Shown here piece after piece: positions 35,138-44,540 of a stretch of 64,000 nucleotides of DNA. Every line of letters begins with the position of its first letter. Within the stretch, counting starts at the first letter, position 1. The notes under the pieces are model-generated. The model had not been told where the DNA came from, did no database searches, and worked only from the letters and a program-made list of their open reading frames with translations. The stretch comes from Armatimonadota bacterium (GTDB taxonomy: Bacteria > Armatimonadota > Fimbriimonadia > Fimbriimonadales > Fimbriimonadaceae): NCBI GenBank assembly GCA_022563855.1, contig JADFMN010000002.1, forward strand, positions 62,001 through 126,000, read 5' to 3'. The position numbers and the translations under genes are program-made.

Positions 35138-35566
35138 CTACTTGTCGGGCAGATCGTAGTCGTTACGCTCGGCTGGGTCGTCGCTGAAGTACTGCACGAA
35201 TTCCCAGTCGTTGCCCTCGGGGTCGTGAAAGTAAACGCGCATGCGGTGAGGGTGGTTGTTCGGCGGGGTCGACTCGCTGTATCCGGCGGCGAGCATCCGC
35301 TCCCGCAGCGCAGTCGCGTCGTCGACGACGTACGCGAGATGGTTTACTCCCGGCGCGCCGGAGTACGGCTTCCACGTCTTGTCGGTGTCCTGTGTCGCGG
35401 GGCTCAGCGCGATGTAAGTGTCGTCGGTGCCGAGGTGCATCCAGGTGCGGTCGCCGCTCGTCGTCTTGCCCTCTCCGCGCACCCGAAACTCCGGGAAGGC
35501 GGTCTGCAAGAACTTCACGATCGCGTCCACATTCCGGACGCAGATGTTCGCATGCTCAAGTGTCAT
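35138..35566 (-). CDS. VOC-family (glyoxalase/dioxygenase fold) protein
   Basis: 142 residues: LEHANICVRNVDAIVKFLQT at the N-terminus (first metal His), GVNHLAYVVDDATALRERM (second His), then RVYFHDPEGNDWEFVQYF (Glu ligand). This is the classic paired beta-alpha-beta-beta-beta metal-binding fold. Members include glyoxalases, fosfomycin-resistance enzymes and isomerases; which applies is not clear. Convergent with glpX. Confidence 0.9.
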   Translation of the reverse strand: MTLEHANICVRNVDAIVKFLQTAFPEFRVRGEGKTTSGDRTWMHLGTDDTYIALSPATQDTDKTWKPYSGAPGVNHLAYVVDDATALRERMLAAGYSESTPPNNHPHRMRVYFHDPEGNDWEFVQYFSDDPAERNDYDLPDK

Positions 35567-35585
35567 ATAACTACACCATAAAGGG

Positions 35586-38225
35586 TCACCGACGGTCCTT
35601 TAGCCTAGCCCAGTACTTGTCGCGGAAGTACGTGTGCCGACTCACCAGCGGCACCGGCTGCCCGGCGATAAAGACGTACTTCATGTTCGTCGTCAGCTCG
35701 AACGGGTCGCCGTCGGTGATGATGAAGTTCGCCGCTTTGCCGACCTCGATCGAGCCGAGCCGGTCGGCGACGCCGAACATCTCGGCGGGCCAGATCGTCA
35801 GCGCCTTGATCGCGTCATCGTGCGAAAGTCCGTACGCGCAGCTCATGCCGACGCGGAACGGAAGCATCATCGACGTCGCGTTCCCGCCGCTCTCGAAGCC
35901 GAACTTGACGCCAGCCTTTGCTAGCAGATACGGCACAACGTACGGCGTGTCGTACGGGTCGTATTCGTTGGTCGTGTTGTTCGCAGAAAGAGTCGAGCGA
36001 CCGGCTGGCGGAATCAGCACCGGGATGTTCTCGCGCGCCAGCATTTCGGCCTCGCGCCACGCCTCCGCCGCACCCGCGAGGATCACCCTGAGGTTGTTCC
36101 GCTTGGCGAAGTCCACCGCCGCGCGGATCGTCGCGGCGCTTCGCACGCGCAGCAGCACCGGCTTCTGGCCGGTCACATACGGGATCATCGCTTCGAGCTG
36201 CAGGTCTCGCTCCGACGGACGGTTCTTCGCGTATTCGAGTGCCTTCTGGAAGTACTCATCCAGCGCCTTGATCCGCCTCGGCAGTTCGCGCTCTTGCTCT
36301 TCTTGAGTCGGGAAAACCGTGTCGTGATCGTGCTCGCTCGGCGGGGGAATGAGACCGTCGAGCCACTCCAGCCCGATGCTCGCCCAGTCGTCTGCGTCGC
36401 AGCAAAGCTGATTGAACAGACTCAACTTCGGGTACCTCGACGTGTTGGGGAAGTTGACGACGAGCGCGGCGTCCGGCTGCATCGCGATCTGCTCGGTGGT
36501 CAGGCCGTGGTGCTGGATGAGCGCGCCCTGACCGGAAATAGTGCCGCCGCTGGGGCGCGTGAACGAGTGGGTCACGCCGGCGTAGCGGTCGGTCCCCATG
36601 TACGCGCTCTCTACGTAAAGCGCCGTCGATGCGCGCAGGTCCGGCTGGTGAGTGCCGAGCTCTCGACCGTCGTTCGTCTGTCTGATTCCAGACACCTCGA
36701 CGAGTCCGATCTGCGTGCCGCCGTCGATGAATCCCGGATAGACGTGCATTCCCGTGGCGTCAATGACCGTTCCATCCGGTCCGACTTCGAACGAGTCGGC
36801 GAACGCTTGTATCTTGCCGTTGCTAACGATCAGATACTTGCCGTCGATGACTCCGCCAGTGACCGTGTGTATCGTCGCGCCGACTATCACATAAGTATCT
36901 GCACTTGCGGGCACATTCGGCTCGCGTTCGTAGTTAACAGGCGGCAGGTTCTTAACGGTTGGAGTGATGCCGTCAACACCAAAAGCATCGCGTCTTTCGA
37001 AGTACACGACGCCCTCGATCATCGTCATGATCGGCTTTGAATAAACGGAGAGCGGATGGCCGTCCCATAGGGCGAGATCGGCGTCCTTTCCGACCTCGAT
37101 GCTGCCGGTTCGGTGATCGATTCCCAGTTGCGAAGCTGGGTTGATCGTGAGCATCTTCAGCGCTTCGTTCGCCGGCACTCCGCCAAACCTCATCACCTTC
37201 GCGGCGTCGATGTTCAGTGCGCTCGTGCCGCTCAATCCGTCCGTGTTGATCGAGACGGTCATGCCCGCGTGGTAGCAGATCGCGGCGTTGAACGGGATCG
37301 CGTCGTAAGCCTCGATCTTGTAACCCCAGTGATCGGCGAACATCCCTGCGCCGACTCCAGCAGCCGCCATTTCCGGGGCGATCTTGTACGCTTCGAGAGC
37401 GTGTTGCATCGCGCCGATCTTGAACCCGAACTCCTGGCTCAGCCGGACCATCATCAGCATTTCGTCCGCTCGGTAGCTGTGGCAGTGCACCCACACCTTT
37501 CCGGCCAGGATGTCGGCGAGCGTCTCCAGCCGGACATCCATCGCGACCTCCTCTCCGGCGTCCTGCTTTGCGCGATATGCGCGTGCTTGCTCGAACGCGC
37601 GGCGGTAGACGGCCTCGACGCCCATGCGCGTCGACGGGAAGCGCCTGTTGCTCGTGGAGCTCTTGCGCGTGACGTTTTCGCCGAGTGCAAACTTGATCAT
37701 TCGCGGCGCGTCGGGGATCAGGAAATCTTCGACCGACGTGTTGTACTTGTACTTGACGACGACGCTCTCGCCGCCGATCGGATTTGCGCTGCCGTGCAGC
37801 AGCAGGCCGGCGGTGTGGCCGCTGGCCAGCGCTTGCCAAATCGACTTCGCGGTCGGGTTGATCACGTCTTGCATGCGGACTTCGGCGACGATCGACTCGG
37901 ACCCCTCGTTCGTGCCGTCGATCCCTCGGTGCGAGTGGGTGTCCACGATGCCGGGCATGAGGTGTTTCCCAGTCGCGTCGATGACGACGAACCCGCTTGG
38001 CGCAGACAAACTGCGGCCGATCTCCGCGATCTTGCCGTCGCGAATCAGCACGTCGGTCGATTCCAAATCGCCGTTCGTGACCGTCAACACGGTCGCGTTT
38101 CTTATGAGTGCGTTGCCGTTGGTGACGGTCTTCGGAACCCTGTGTTCCGGAAGCTCGAACGGCCCGCTCTGTTGAAGCGGTCCGGTGGCCGATAGCGCCA
38201 AAACGAGTGCTGCTGCGTTGATCAC
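35586..38225 (-). CDS. Double-domain amidohydrolase, secreted
   Basis: 879 residues with two tandem amidohydrolase (imidazolonepropionase-like) units. Unit 1 (about 40-425) keeps metal ligands: PGIVDTHSHRGIDG, VWVHCHSYRADEM, MSINTDGLSG-type Asp and TINPASQLGI. Unit 2 (about 450-860) has the same frame (IVGATIHTVTGGVIDGKYLI, VYPGFIDGGTQIGL, LTIWPAEMFGVADRLGSIEVG) but HxH is replaced by GGTQ, so it is probably not catalytic. The N-terminus is a signal-like peptide (AAALVLALSATGP). GTG start overlaps the TGA of the next gene upstream (GTGA), so translation is coupled. Probably a periplasmic or surface hydrolase. Confidence 0.88.
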   Translation of the reverse strand: MINAAALVLALSATGPLQQSGPFELPEHRVPKTVTNGNALIRNATVLTVTNGDLESTDVLIRDGKIAEIGRSLSAPSGFVVIDATGKHLMPGIVDTHSHRGIDGTNEGSESIVAEVRMQDVINPTAKSIWQALASGHTAGLLLHGSANPIGGESVVVKYKYNTSVEDFLIPDAPRMIKFALGENVTRKSSTSNRRFPSTRMGVEAVYRRAFEQARAYRAKQDAGEEVAMDVRLETLADILAGKVWVHCHSYRADEMLMMVRLSQEFGFKIGAMQHALEAYKIAPEMAAAGVGAGMFADHWGYKIEAYDAIPFNAAICYHAGMTVSINTDGLSGTSALNIDAAKVMRFGGVPANEALKMLTINPASQLGIDHRTGSIEVGKDADLALWDGHPLSVYSKPIMTMIEGVVYFERRDAFGVDGITPTVKNLPPVNYEREPNVPASADTYVIVGATIHTVTGGVIDGKYLIVSNGKIQAFADSFEVGPDGTVIDATGMHVYPGFIDGGTQIGLVEVSGIRQTNDGRELGTHQPDLRASTALYVESAYMGTDRYAGVTHSFTRPSGGTISGQGALIQHHGLTTEQIAMQPDAALVVNFPNTSRYPKLSLFNQLCCDADDWASIGLEWLDGLIPPPSEHDHDTVFPTQEEQERELPRRIKALDEYFQKALEYAKNRPSERDLQLEAMIPYVTGQKPVLLRVRSAATIRAAVDFAKRNNLRVILAGAAEAWREAEMLARENIPVLIPPAGRSTLSANNTTNEYDPYDTPYVVPYLLAKAGVKFGFESGGNATSMMLPFRVGMSCAYGLSHDDAIKALTIWPAEMFGVADRLGSIEVGKAANFIITDGDPFELTTNMKYVFIAGQPVPLVSRHTYFRDKYWARLKDRR

Positions 38226-39511
38226 TGTTGTTCCTCCTGCTCGATATCGTGCTGCTCCCCTGCGACGAAGACCGTGCGAACTTCCGAGGTGTCCAACGCG
38301 AAATCGCCGGTGAAGATTGCAAGGTTTGCGATCTTGCCCGCCTCGATCGTGCCGACGTCGTCGGAGACGCCGAGAATCGCCGCGGCTCCGATCGTCAGGG
38401 CGCGGAGCGCTGCCTCACGCGGGAGTCCTCGCCCGATGTGCCAGCGGACGTTTTCCAGCAATGCGTCCCTGTCGGAGTCTCCCGTAAACGCGAACGGCAC
38501 GCCCGATTCGTAAAGCTTGACCACGTACTGCGACTCCTCTTCCCACTCTGCGTGGCGGGCTTGCATTACCTCGATCGGAGGATCGTTCAACCGGCGAACC
38601 GGATCTTCGTTCAACTCTGTCGATGGCTCCCTGTTCGGCTCGACGTCGAGGATGACCGCAATGCGTCGTGCCAGGAGTTCATCCGCCTTCATCCACGCTT
38701 CGTCCCCACCGACGATGATAGTTTTCAGGCCAAAATCGTCGGTCACGGCGAGCACGCGGTGGATGTCCCGCGCCGATCGACCGGCGAAGAGAGTCGGCAC
38801 GAATCTCGACGTCGCGTCTGTAAGCGCTGCGAGCACCGGGTTCTCGTCGCCAGTCGGTCGGTACGCCCCAGCGTCGATCAGCAGCTGTCTCATCAGCGCC
38901 GTTCGCGCCATGAGGCTTCCGGGATATCCCGATCCGCTGCTCGATGCCAGGCTGAAGTACTGGCCAGACTTCGCGCGGAGGATTACCTCGGACTCGTCAG
39001 AGGTGAGGTTGATGATCGCGGAGTATCCGCCGAACGCCGCCCGTCCCGACGATACTTGGACCGTGGTGATGCCTTGACCCCAAAACTCATCGTCAAAACC
39101 CTCGGCGTCGACGTGCTCAGCAGCGACCAGTTCGGGGAACACGCCCTTTCGGTTCTCGTGCCAGAACGTCGCTGGCGCCGTCGCCACTGAATCCGGCGGA
39201 TCGTCGTTTTCGGGCGACTTTGGCAGATCCAAGAACGCCCTGGTGTAGGCGTCGATGAACCCCGGATAGACGGTCATGCCTGCGGCGTCCACGACGCGGT
39301 ACTCAGCTTCGTCGAAGCTCAAGTCGGCTCCGACGGCTTCTATGCGCGAGCCATCGAGCAAGATAGAACCGCGCTCGATGATCGAGCCGTTGCCGATCTC
39401 GATCCGAGCGTTGACGATCGCCACCTTCTCTGCCGCAGCAAAGGAGGATATCAGCGCAACGGTGACGACTACGAGAGCCGAGCGCAAACCAAATCCAGGT
39501 ATCGATTTCAT
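38222..39511 (-). CDS. Amidohydrolase-like protein lacking HxH, secreted
   Basis: 429 residues from ATG 39511, chosen because it opens with a signal peptide (SALVVVTVALISSFAAAE, cleavage after AAA). Amidohydrolase composite-domain pattern: VAIVNARIEIGNGSIIERGS, VYPGFIDAYTRAFLD (the HxH position is YTR), FALTGDSDRDAL and LTIGAAAILGVSDDVGTIEAG. The metal ligands are missing, so catalysis is doubtful; a scaffold or partner of the overlapping 879-residue protein is suggested by the 4-base overlap. Confidence 0.85.
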   Translation of the reverse strand: MKSIPGFGLRSALVVVTVALISSFAAAEKVAIVNARIEIGNGSIIERGSILLDGSRIEAVGADLSFDEAEYRVVDAAGMTVYPGFIDAYTRAFLDLPKSPENDDPPDSVATAPATFWHENRKGVFPELVAAEHVDAEGFDDEFWGQGITTVQVSSGRAAFGGYSAIINLTSDESEVILRAKSGQYFSLASSSGSGYPGSLMARTALMRQLLIDAGAYRPTGDENPVLAALTDATSRFVPTLFAGRSARDIHRVLAVTDDFGLKTIIVGGDEAWMKADELLARRIAVILDVEPNREPSTELNEDPVRRLNDPPIEVMQARHAEWEEESQYVVKLYESGVPFAFTGDSDRDALLENVRWHIGRGLPREAALRALTIGAAAILGVSDDVGTIEAGKIANLAIFTGDFALDTSEVRTVFVAGEQHDIEQEEQQ

Positions 39512-39695
39512 GTAATCTCCAGCGGATAACGGATCGGCAAGATTCTGGCACATCGAGAATCGGGCGTGAGAATCAGGCGAATTCGGGAACTTCCGCCGCG
39601 CCAAACCGTACTATCGCTGGAATGCCAATCAGGACCTCGCTGAACATTCGCCGCTCAGGTTCGTTTCAACCTTCCATGACCTGGAGCGAGAACAG

Positions 39696-41270
39696 GTGAT
39701 CGACGACGTCAAAGTACGCGCCAAGGAAGGGCAGAGCACCGACAACGGACGACTAGGACTTGAATTCGTAGATTTGGACGAGGTGAAGCCTCAGTCCGAG
39801 GCGCTCGACATGGTGTCGGGCGACTTCGCGCTGAACCATCAGGTGCTGCCTCTTCGGCTGGAAGGAGATACGTTGGTCGTCGCGATAGGCGGGATAGACT
39901 CGTTGCGCGCGGCTGATGATCTCGGCGTCCTGACCGGCAAGCCGATCCAGCCAGTGCTGGCCGACCCAATCCTGATCAGGCAGCGCATCGAGGATCGATT
40001 CCTCGAGGGCATGATCGCCGACCTGCCTGGAGACGAGGCTGGCGTGATCGACGTCGACGAGACGACCGACCTCGCTGATCTCCAGAAGATGGCCGGCGAG
40101 GCCGCAGTCGTGCAGCTCGTCAATCTGGTGTTCGCGCAAGCGGTCAGAGACGGCGTGAGCGACGTCCACATCGAGCCGTACGAGAGGGAAGTGAAGATTC
40201 GGTTCAGGGTTGACGGCATCCTGTCCGACGCGTTCACTCCGCCGAAGCGCATGCACGCGGCGATCGTCTCGCGCATCAAGATTCTCGCCGAGATGAACAT
40301 CGCCGAGCGGCGGTTGCCGCAGGACGGTCGCATCAAGATTACGATCGCCGGTCGGCAGATCGACGTGCGCGTCTCTATCATCCCGACGGTGCTGGGCGAG
40401 CGGGCGGTCATGCGAATCCTCGACAAGACGACCGCCATGCTCGGCCTGAGACAGTTGGGCATGTCGGGCTCCACGCTCAAGGTGTTCGAGCGCATCATCA
40501 ACGTGCCGTACGGAATGCTCCTCGTGACGGGCCCGACCGGCTCCGGCAAGTCGACGACGCTCTATGCGGCGATGCAGCAGATCTATTCGCCGGCGCTCAA
40601 CATCCTCACGATCGAGGATCCGGTCGAGTACCAGGTGGCGGGCATCGGACAGATCCAGGTCCGGCCGAACATCGGCCTCACGTTTGCAAACGGTTTGAGG
40701 AGTATTGTGCGCCAGGATCCGGACGTGATCATGGTCGGCGAAATCCGCGACCACGAGACCGCTGACATCGCGATTCACGCTGCGTTGACCGGGCACCTGG
40801 TCTTCAGCACGCTCCACACCAACGACGCGGCGTCGGCCATCACTCGCTTGCTCGATATGGGCATCGAGCCGTATCTTGCAGCGTCCTCTATCGTCGGAGT
40901 ACTCGCTCAGAGGCTTGTCCGCGTAATCTGCCCGAACTGCAAAGAGCGCGCGCCAAAGGACGAGGATCAAATGTACGCTCTCGGAATCGACCGTTCAGAA
41001 TTCGACAAGGTCGAGTTCATGCGGGGCGCAGGCTGCGACAAGTGCGGCGACACTGGATATCGGGGCAGGCAGGGCGTATTCGAGCTGCTCATAGTGGATG
41101 AAGAGGTGCGTCACATGACGGTGGAGCGCGAACCGTCGAGCTATATCAAGCGCCACGCTTTGAAGAATCAGGGAATGACGACCCTGCTGGCGGATGGCCG
41201 CGCCAGGGCGCTGGCGGGCATCACCTCGCCGCAAGAGGTTCTGCGCGTATGCCAGAGGGACGATGTCTAG
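39696..41270 (+). CDS. gspE: Type II secretion / type IV pilus assembly ATPase
   Basis: 524 residues. A shortened N-terminal MshEN/GspE_N segment is followed by the secretion ATPase: GPTGSGKSTT (Walker A), IRQDPDVIMVGEIRD (Walker B), HLVFSTLHTNDA (His box) and a zinc motif pair CPNC...CDKC. It is a cytoplasmic hexamer that drives pseudopilus growth. First gene of an 11-gene run (gspE to gspD plus a Spy-like protein). The start at 39696 (TTG or nearby codon) is uncertain, since the frame begins with VKVRAKEGQ rather than a clear ribosome-binding site. Confidence 0.94.
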   Translation: MIDDVKVRAKEGQSTDNGRLGLEFVDLDEVKPQSEALDMVSGDFALNHQVLPLRLEGDTLVVAIGGIDSLRAADDLGVLTGKPIQPVLADPILIRQRIEDRFLEGMIADLPGDEAGVIDVDETTDLADLQKMAGEAAVVQLVNLVFAQAVRDGVSDVHIEPYEREVKIRFRVDGILSDAFTPPKRMHAAIVSRIKILAEMNIAERRLPQDGRIKITIAGRQIDVRVSIIPTVLGERAVMRILDKTTAMLGLRQLGMSGSTLKVFERIINVPYGMLLVTGPTGSGKSTTLYAAMQQIYSPALNILTIEDPVEYQVAGIGQIQVRPNIGLTFANGLRSIVRQDPDVIMVGEIRDHETADIAIHAALTGHLVFSTLHTNDAASAITRLLDMGIEPYLAASSIVGVLAQRLVRVICPNCKERAPKDEDQMYALGIDRSEFDKVEFMRGAGCDKCGDTGYRGRQGVFELLIVDEEVRHMTVEREPSSYIKRHALKNQGMTTLLADGRARALAGITSPQEVLRVCQRDDV

Positions 41271-41273
41271 ACG

Positions 41274-42497
41274 ATGACGACTTTCGCATACACAGCCGTT
41301 GAGCCGAGCGGTCGCAAGAAGAGCGGATTCATCGAGGCGATGGACGCCACTTCGGCCATCGCAGCCGTCACCGCTGCCGGCCGGCAGGTCCTTGACATCC
41401 GCGAGCAAGATGGCGGAACAAAGAAGGGACCGCAGTCCAAATCGATCGCGTTGTTCGCCCGCCGGGCCTCGAAGGCCGATCTAGCGCTGTTCTCAAGGCG
41501 ACTGTCCGATCTCACGGGAGCTGGCTTGCCGATCGATCGCGTCCTTCAGGTCCTTGGTGAACAGTCCGAGAGCCCAGTGCTCGTCGAGGTGGCTGCGGCA
41601 GCGCTGATTGACGTGAAAGAGGGGCTTCCGCTCAGCCAGGCTCTCGCAAAGTTCCCAAAGCTGTTCCCGCAGATTTACACGCAGACGCTGCGGGCTGGAG
41701 AGCAGTCCGGTCAGTTTTCAGAATCCGCAGACAGGCTTGCTGACTTGCAGGAGAACGAAGTTGCTCGTCACAGCCAGATCATTTCGGCGCTCATATATCC
41801 GATGGTCTTGACGTTCGTTGCGATCATCGTCGTCATTGTCCTCCTGACGTTCGTAATCCCGAAGCTGTCGGGCGTATTTGCGGATCAAGGCGAGGCCCTT
41901 CCGCTGGCGACGAAGATTTTGCTAGGCACGTCAGGGTTCATGATCGCGAATTGGCTGCCGATCGTCATCGTTACCGCAGCTGTGATCGTTTTGGGCCGTA
42001 TCTGGCTCTCCTCCGATGTGGGCAGGTTGGCCAGGGACACGTTTGCGCTGCGCGCGCCTGGTTTCGGCAAGTTATTGCGAAAGGCGATCATTGCGCGCTA
42101 CTCGCGAGTTCTAGGTACGCTGATCAAGGGCGGCGTGCCGATCTTGGACAGTATCAAACTGGCTGGGCTTGCGGCCGGCAACAAGGTTTTCGAAGCGAAG
42201 AACAAGCTGGTAGCGGACGATATTCGTGAGGGGAAGACGATTGCTGCCGCGCTCGTGGACGCTGACGAATTCCCGCCCGTTCTGACGCACATGGTGGCGA
42301 TCGGTGAGGAGACGGGCGACCTGCCGAAGATGCTAGGCCGCGTCGCTGACAGCTTGGATTTCGAAGTGGAACAGGGGCTCCGACGTCTTACATCGATGGT
42401 CGAGCCCATAATCGTCGTGGGGATGGGCGCGTTCGTGGCATTCATCGTGCTCTCGATCATGCTGCCGATCTTCCAGGCGCAAGAACTGATCAGATAA
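41274..42497 (+). CDS. gspF: Type II secretion inner-membrane platform protein
   Basis: 407 residues, starting three bases after gspE. Two T2SSF repeats: FSRRLSDLTGAGLPIDRVLQ...LRAGEQSGQF and YSRVLGTLIKGGVPILDSIK...MVAIGEETGDLP, each followed by a membrane helix (MVLTFVAIIVVIVLLTFVIP; VVGMGAFVAFIVLSIMLPIF). It anchors the ATPase and pseudopilus assembly. Confidence 0.96.
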   Translation: MTTFAYTAVEPSGRKKSGFIEAMDATSAIAAVTAAGRQVLDIREQDGGTKKGPQSKSIALFARRASKADLALFSRRLSDLTGAGLPIDRVLQVLGEQSESPVLVEVAAAALIDVKEGLPLSQALAKFPKLFPQIYTQTLRAGEQSGQFSESADRLADLQENEVARHSQIISALIYPMVLTFVAIIVVIVLLTFVIPKLSGVFADQGEALPLATKILLGTSGFMIANWLPIVIVTAAVIVLGRIWLSSDVGRLARDTFALRAPGFGKLLRKAIIARYSRVLGTLIKGGVPILDSIKLAGLAAGNKVFEAKNKLVADDIREGKTIAAALVDADEFPPVLTHMVAIGEETGDLPKMLGRVADSLDFEVEQGLRRLTSMVEPIIVVGMGAFVAFIVLSIMLPIFQAQELIR

Positions 42498-42517
42498 TGA
42501 TCATGCGAGACAGAACA

Positions 42518-42943
42518 ATGAAAAATAATCGGAAACGGATCGGCTTCACGCTCATCGAGCTGGTTGTCGTGATCCTGATTCTCGGCGTACTCGCGGCGAT
42601 GATCGTCCCTCGGGTGATCGGGCGAGCCGACGACGCCAAGGTTGCAGCGGCGAAGAGCGATCTTGCAATGTTGGCTGATATGGTCGATCGGTTCAGACTC
42701 GATACCGGGCGGTTCCCAACAGATGAGGAGGGTCTGTACGCTCTGGTCGAAGAGCCGCAGGACGTTGATGGTTGGCGCGGACCGTACTCTCGCAAGTTAG
42801 AAATTCCGCTGGATCCGTGGGGCTTCGAATACCTGTACGAGTATCCCGGCGTGACTGACGACAGCTTCTTGCTCATGTCGTTTGGCAAGGACGGTGCTCC
42901 GGAAGGTGATGGACCGAGCGAAGACTTGATTGGAAGTGAATAG
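42518..42943 (+). CDS. gspG: Major pseudopilin
   Basis: 141 residues from ATG 42518 (an ATG-type start at 42497 is also in frame). Prepilin cleavage site IGF-TLIELVVV with a +5 Glu, a long hydrophobic helix, then the GspG C-terminal block TGRFPTDEEGLYALVEEP, GWRGPY and DPWGFEYLYEYPG, including the calcium-loop region. It polymerises into the pseudopilus. Confidence 0.96.
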   Translation: MKNNRKRIGFTLIELVVVILILGVLAAMIVPRVIGRADDAKVAAAKSDLAMLADMVDRFRLDTGRFPTDEEGLYALVEEPQDVDGWRGPYSRKLEIPLDPWGFEYLYEYPGVTDDSFLLMSFGKDGAPEGDGPSEDLIGSE

Positions 42944-43460
42944 ACGAGGCTTTACCCTGATCGAAGTCGCGGTCGTCATCACTTTGGTAGCGATCTTGGC
43001 GACGCTCGTCATCCCGAGCGTATTCGCGGCAAAACGGTCGCAAGACGCCCAGGCTGTGCGGCAGGACGTGTTCGGCTTCTTTACAGCCGCCCGCGTCGAG
43101 GCGATCGGTTCGGGCCGAATAGTCGTCGTCCGATTTGACAACAGCGGCAGTCAACTGGTGGCCGAGAGCTTCGATCCAGTTACCGAGCAGCAGGTGGAGC
43201 TGAACGTGTACGAGGTTCCGGACTTCGTCGCGGCTGAGAGCTTCCTATTGGGCGACGAACTGGTGTCTTCCGTCGAGTGGGAAGTGAGGTTCTATCCTGA
43301 CGGCAGCTGTGACGCTGCCGAGTTCGAGATGCTCGACGGCTCCCTTGTCGTCTTAGTAACGCTCGATCCGGCGACGGGCCGCGTGACGGTCGGCGAGGAG
43401 TTGGAAGAGGAGGAGGTCGATGACTCTTGGCCTGCCGGGGAGCTTGAAATACGTGCATAA
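42936..43460 (+). CDS. gspH: Minor pseudopilin, GspH-like
   Basis: Starts MNRRGFTLIEVAVVITLVAI: prepilin peptidase site G-FTLIE and a hydrophobic helix, then a GspH-like beta domain (AARVEAIGSGRIVVVRFDNS). GTG at 42936 is preferred to TTG at 42930 and overlaps gspG. The C-terminus is very acidic (EELEEEEVDDSWP). Assignment to GspH is by position and helix type. Confidence 0.8.
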   Translation: MNRRGFTLIEVAVVITLVAILATLVIPSVFAAKRSQDAQAVRQDVFGFFTAARVEAIGSGRIVVVRFDNSGSQLVAESFDPVTEQQVELNVYEVPDFVAAESFLLGDELVSSVEWEVRFYPDGSCDAAEFEMLDGSLVVLVTLDPATGRVTVGEELEEEEVDDSWPAGELEIRA

Positions 43461-43839
43461 GCGCGGACTGACGCTCGTCGAAGTGCTCGTGGCGATCGTT
43501 TTGGTCGGCGTCGGCTTGGCGTCGCTGGTCGCGGGGCTTGGGTCGCTGACGCGCAGCTACTCGAGCGCACAGGAGCGCGAGATCATGCACAGGCTCGCGC
43601 ACGAGAAGTACGAGGATCTGCTGGCGACCGGCGACTGGATCACGGTCTCTGACGGCGACTTCGAAGACGTTCGGTACGCGAAGTACGAGTGGGAGGTTGA
43701 GACCTCGACGACGGAGGTCGAGGACCTCGAATCGCTGCGCGTTATAGTCCGGGTTATTGACGCCGGAGACAACGCGGCCGTCGTCGCCGAGGGGCTCGTC
43801 TACCGGCCACTGGTGGCCAGCGAGGGCGGCGCACAGTGA
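43420..43839 (+). CDS. gspI: Minor pseudopilin, GspI-like
   Basis: 139 residues, overlapping the previous gene by 41 bases; KYVHKRG-LTLVEVLVAIVLV gives the cleavage site and helix. GspI-like short globular part with RLAHEKYEDLLATGDW and a paired beta hairpin (YEWEVETSTTEV). It is thought to help nucleate the pseudopilus tip with GspJ and GspK. Confidence 0.78.
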   Translation: MTLGLPGSLKYVHKRGLTLVEVLVAIVLVGVGLASLVAGLGSLTRSYSSAQEREIMHRLAHEKYEDLLATGDWITVSDGDFEDVRYAKYEWEVETSTTEVEDLESLRVIVRVIDAGDNAAVVAEGLVYRPLVASEGGAQ

Positions 43840-44540
43840 AGCGTCGAGGTCTGACCCTCATCGAGCTGCTGGTCGTGCTCGGCATCAACGGCTTGCTCGT
43901 CACCGCGATCGTCGCCGCTTACCAGGTCGGCATGCAGTTCCAGCAGAACGTTCCTCAGGCGGAGGTGCGGTTTCAGGCAGACCTGGACTTCGAGCGCAGA
44001 CTCGAAACTCTGTTCAAGGCCGCGTATCTCAGCAGCGACGACGCCGACTTCACGACGTACTTCTTGATGTACGCGAGCGGAGGAAACCTGGCGGAGCCGG
44101 ACACGCTCGTGATGACCTGCGTCGGGATACCGCCGATCGGCGCGTTCCTCAATTCCGAAGAGGAGTTCGAAGACCTGAACGACCAGTTTGGGCCGCAAGG
44201 GGGCATAGTGGAGATCTCCATTTCGACGTATCCAGTCGGCGACGCGCCGGTCGATCAAGGCGTGTTCCTGCGCGTTCAATCTCCGTCGGACGGCGACTTT
44301 ACGCAGGGCGGATATGAATCCGTGTTGCGCGAAGACATCATCGAGTTCCGCGTTTACTTCTTCGACGGCGTCGAGTGGATCGAGGAGTGGGACACGTTCA
44401 CCGGTCAGCGGCGAATCCCAGCCGCGATTCTTGTCGAGTATCAGCTCGAAGATGAAGAGGACCTTCGCTCGTTCATCGTCAGGCTTCCGAACAGCGACGT
44501 GACGGCTGACGATCCGTTGACTCAGGAGATCATCCAATGA
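43836..44540 (+). CDS. gspJ: Minor pseudopilin, GspJ-like
   Basis: 234 residues; GTG start overlaps gspI by 4 bases. MKRRG-LTLIELLVVLGING is the type III signal. The C-terminal DIIEFRVYFFDGVEWIEEWD and IPAAILVEYQLEDEE are typical of GspJ. Strongly acidic globular domain. Confidence 0.8.
   Translation: MKRRGLTLIELLVVLGINGLLVTAIVAAYQVGMQFQQNVPQAEVRFQADLDFERRLETLFKAAYLSSDDADFTTYFLMYASGGNLAEPDTLVMTCVGIPPIGAFLNSEEEFEDLNDQFGPQGGIVEISISTYPVGDAPVDQGVFLRVQSPSDGDFTQGGYESVLREDIIEFRVYFFDGVEWIEEWDTFTGQRRIPAAILVEYQLEDEEDLRSFIVRLPNSDVTADDPLTQEIIQ

Noticed and set aside
36973-38322. Large minus-strand frame in a second phase over the amidohydrolase
   Set aside because: It shares the same bases as the amidohydrolase in another phase and reads as Arg-rich non-protein sequence.
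39753-40970. 405-codon antisense frame opposite gspE
   Set aside because: Shadow of gspE codon bias; no motif and no upstream ribosome-binding site.
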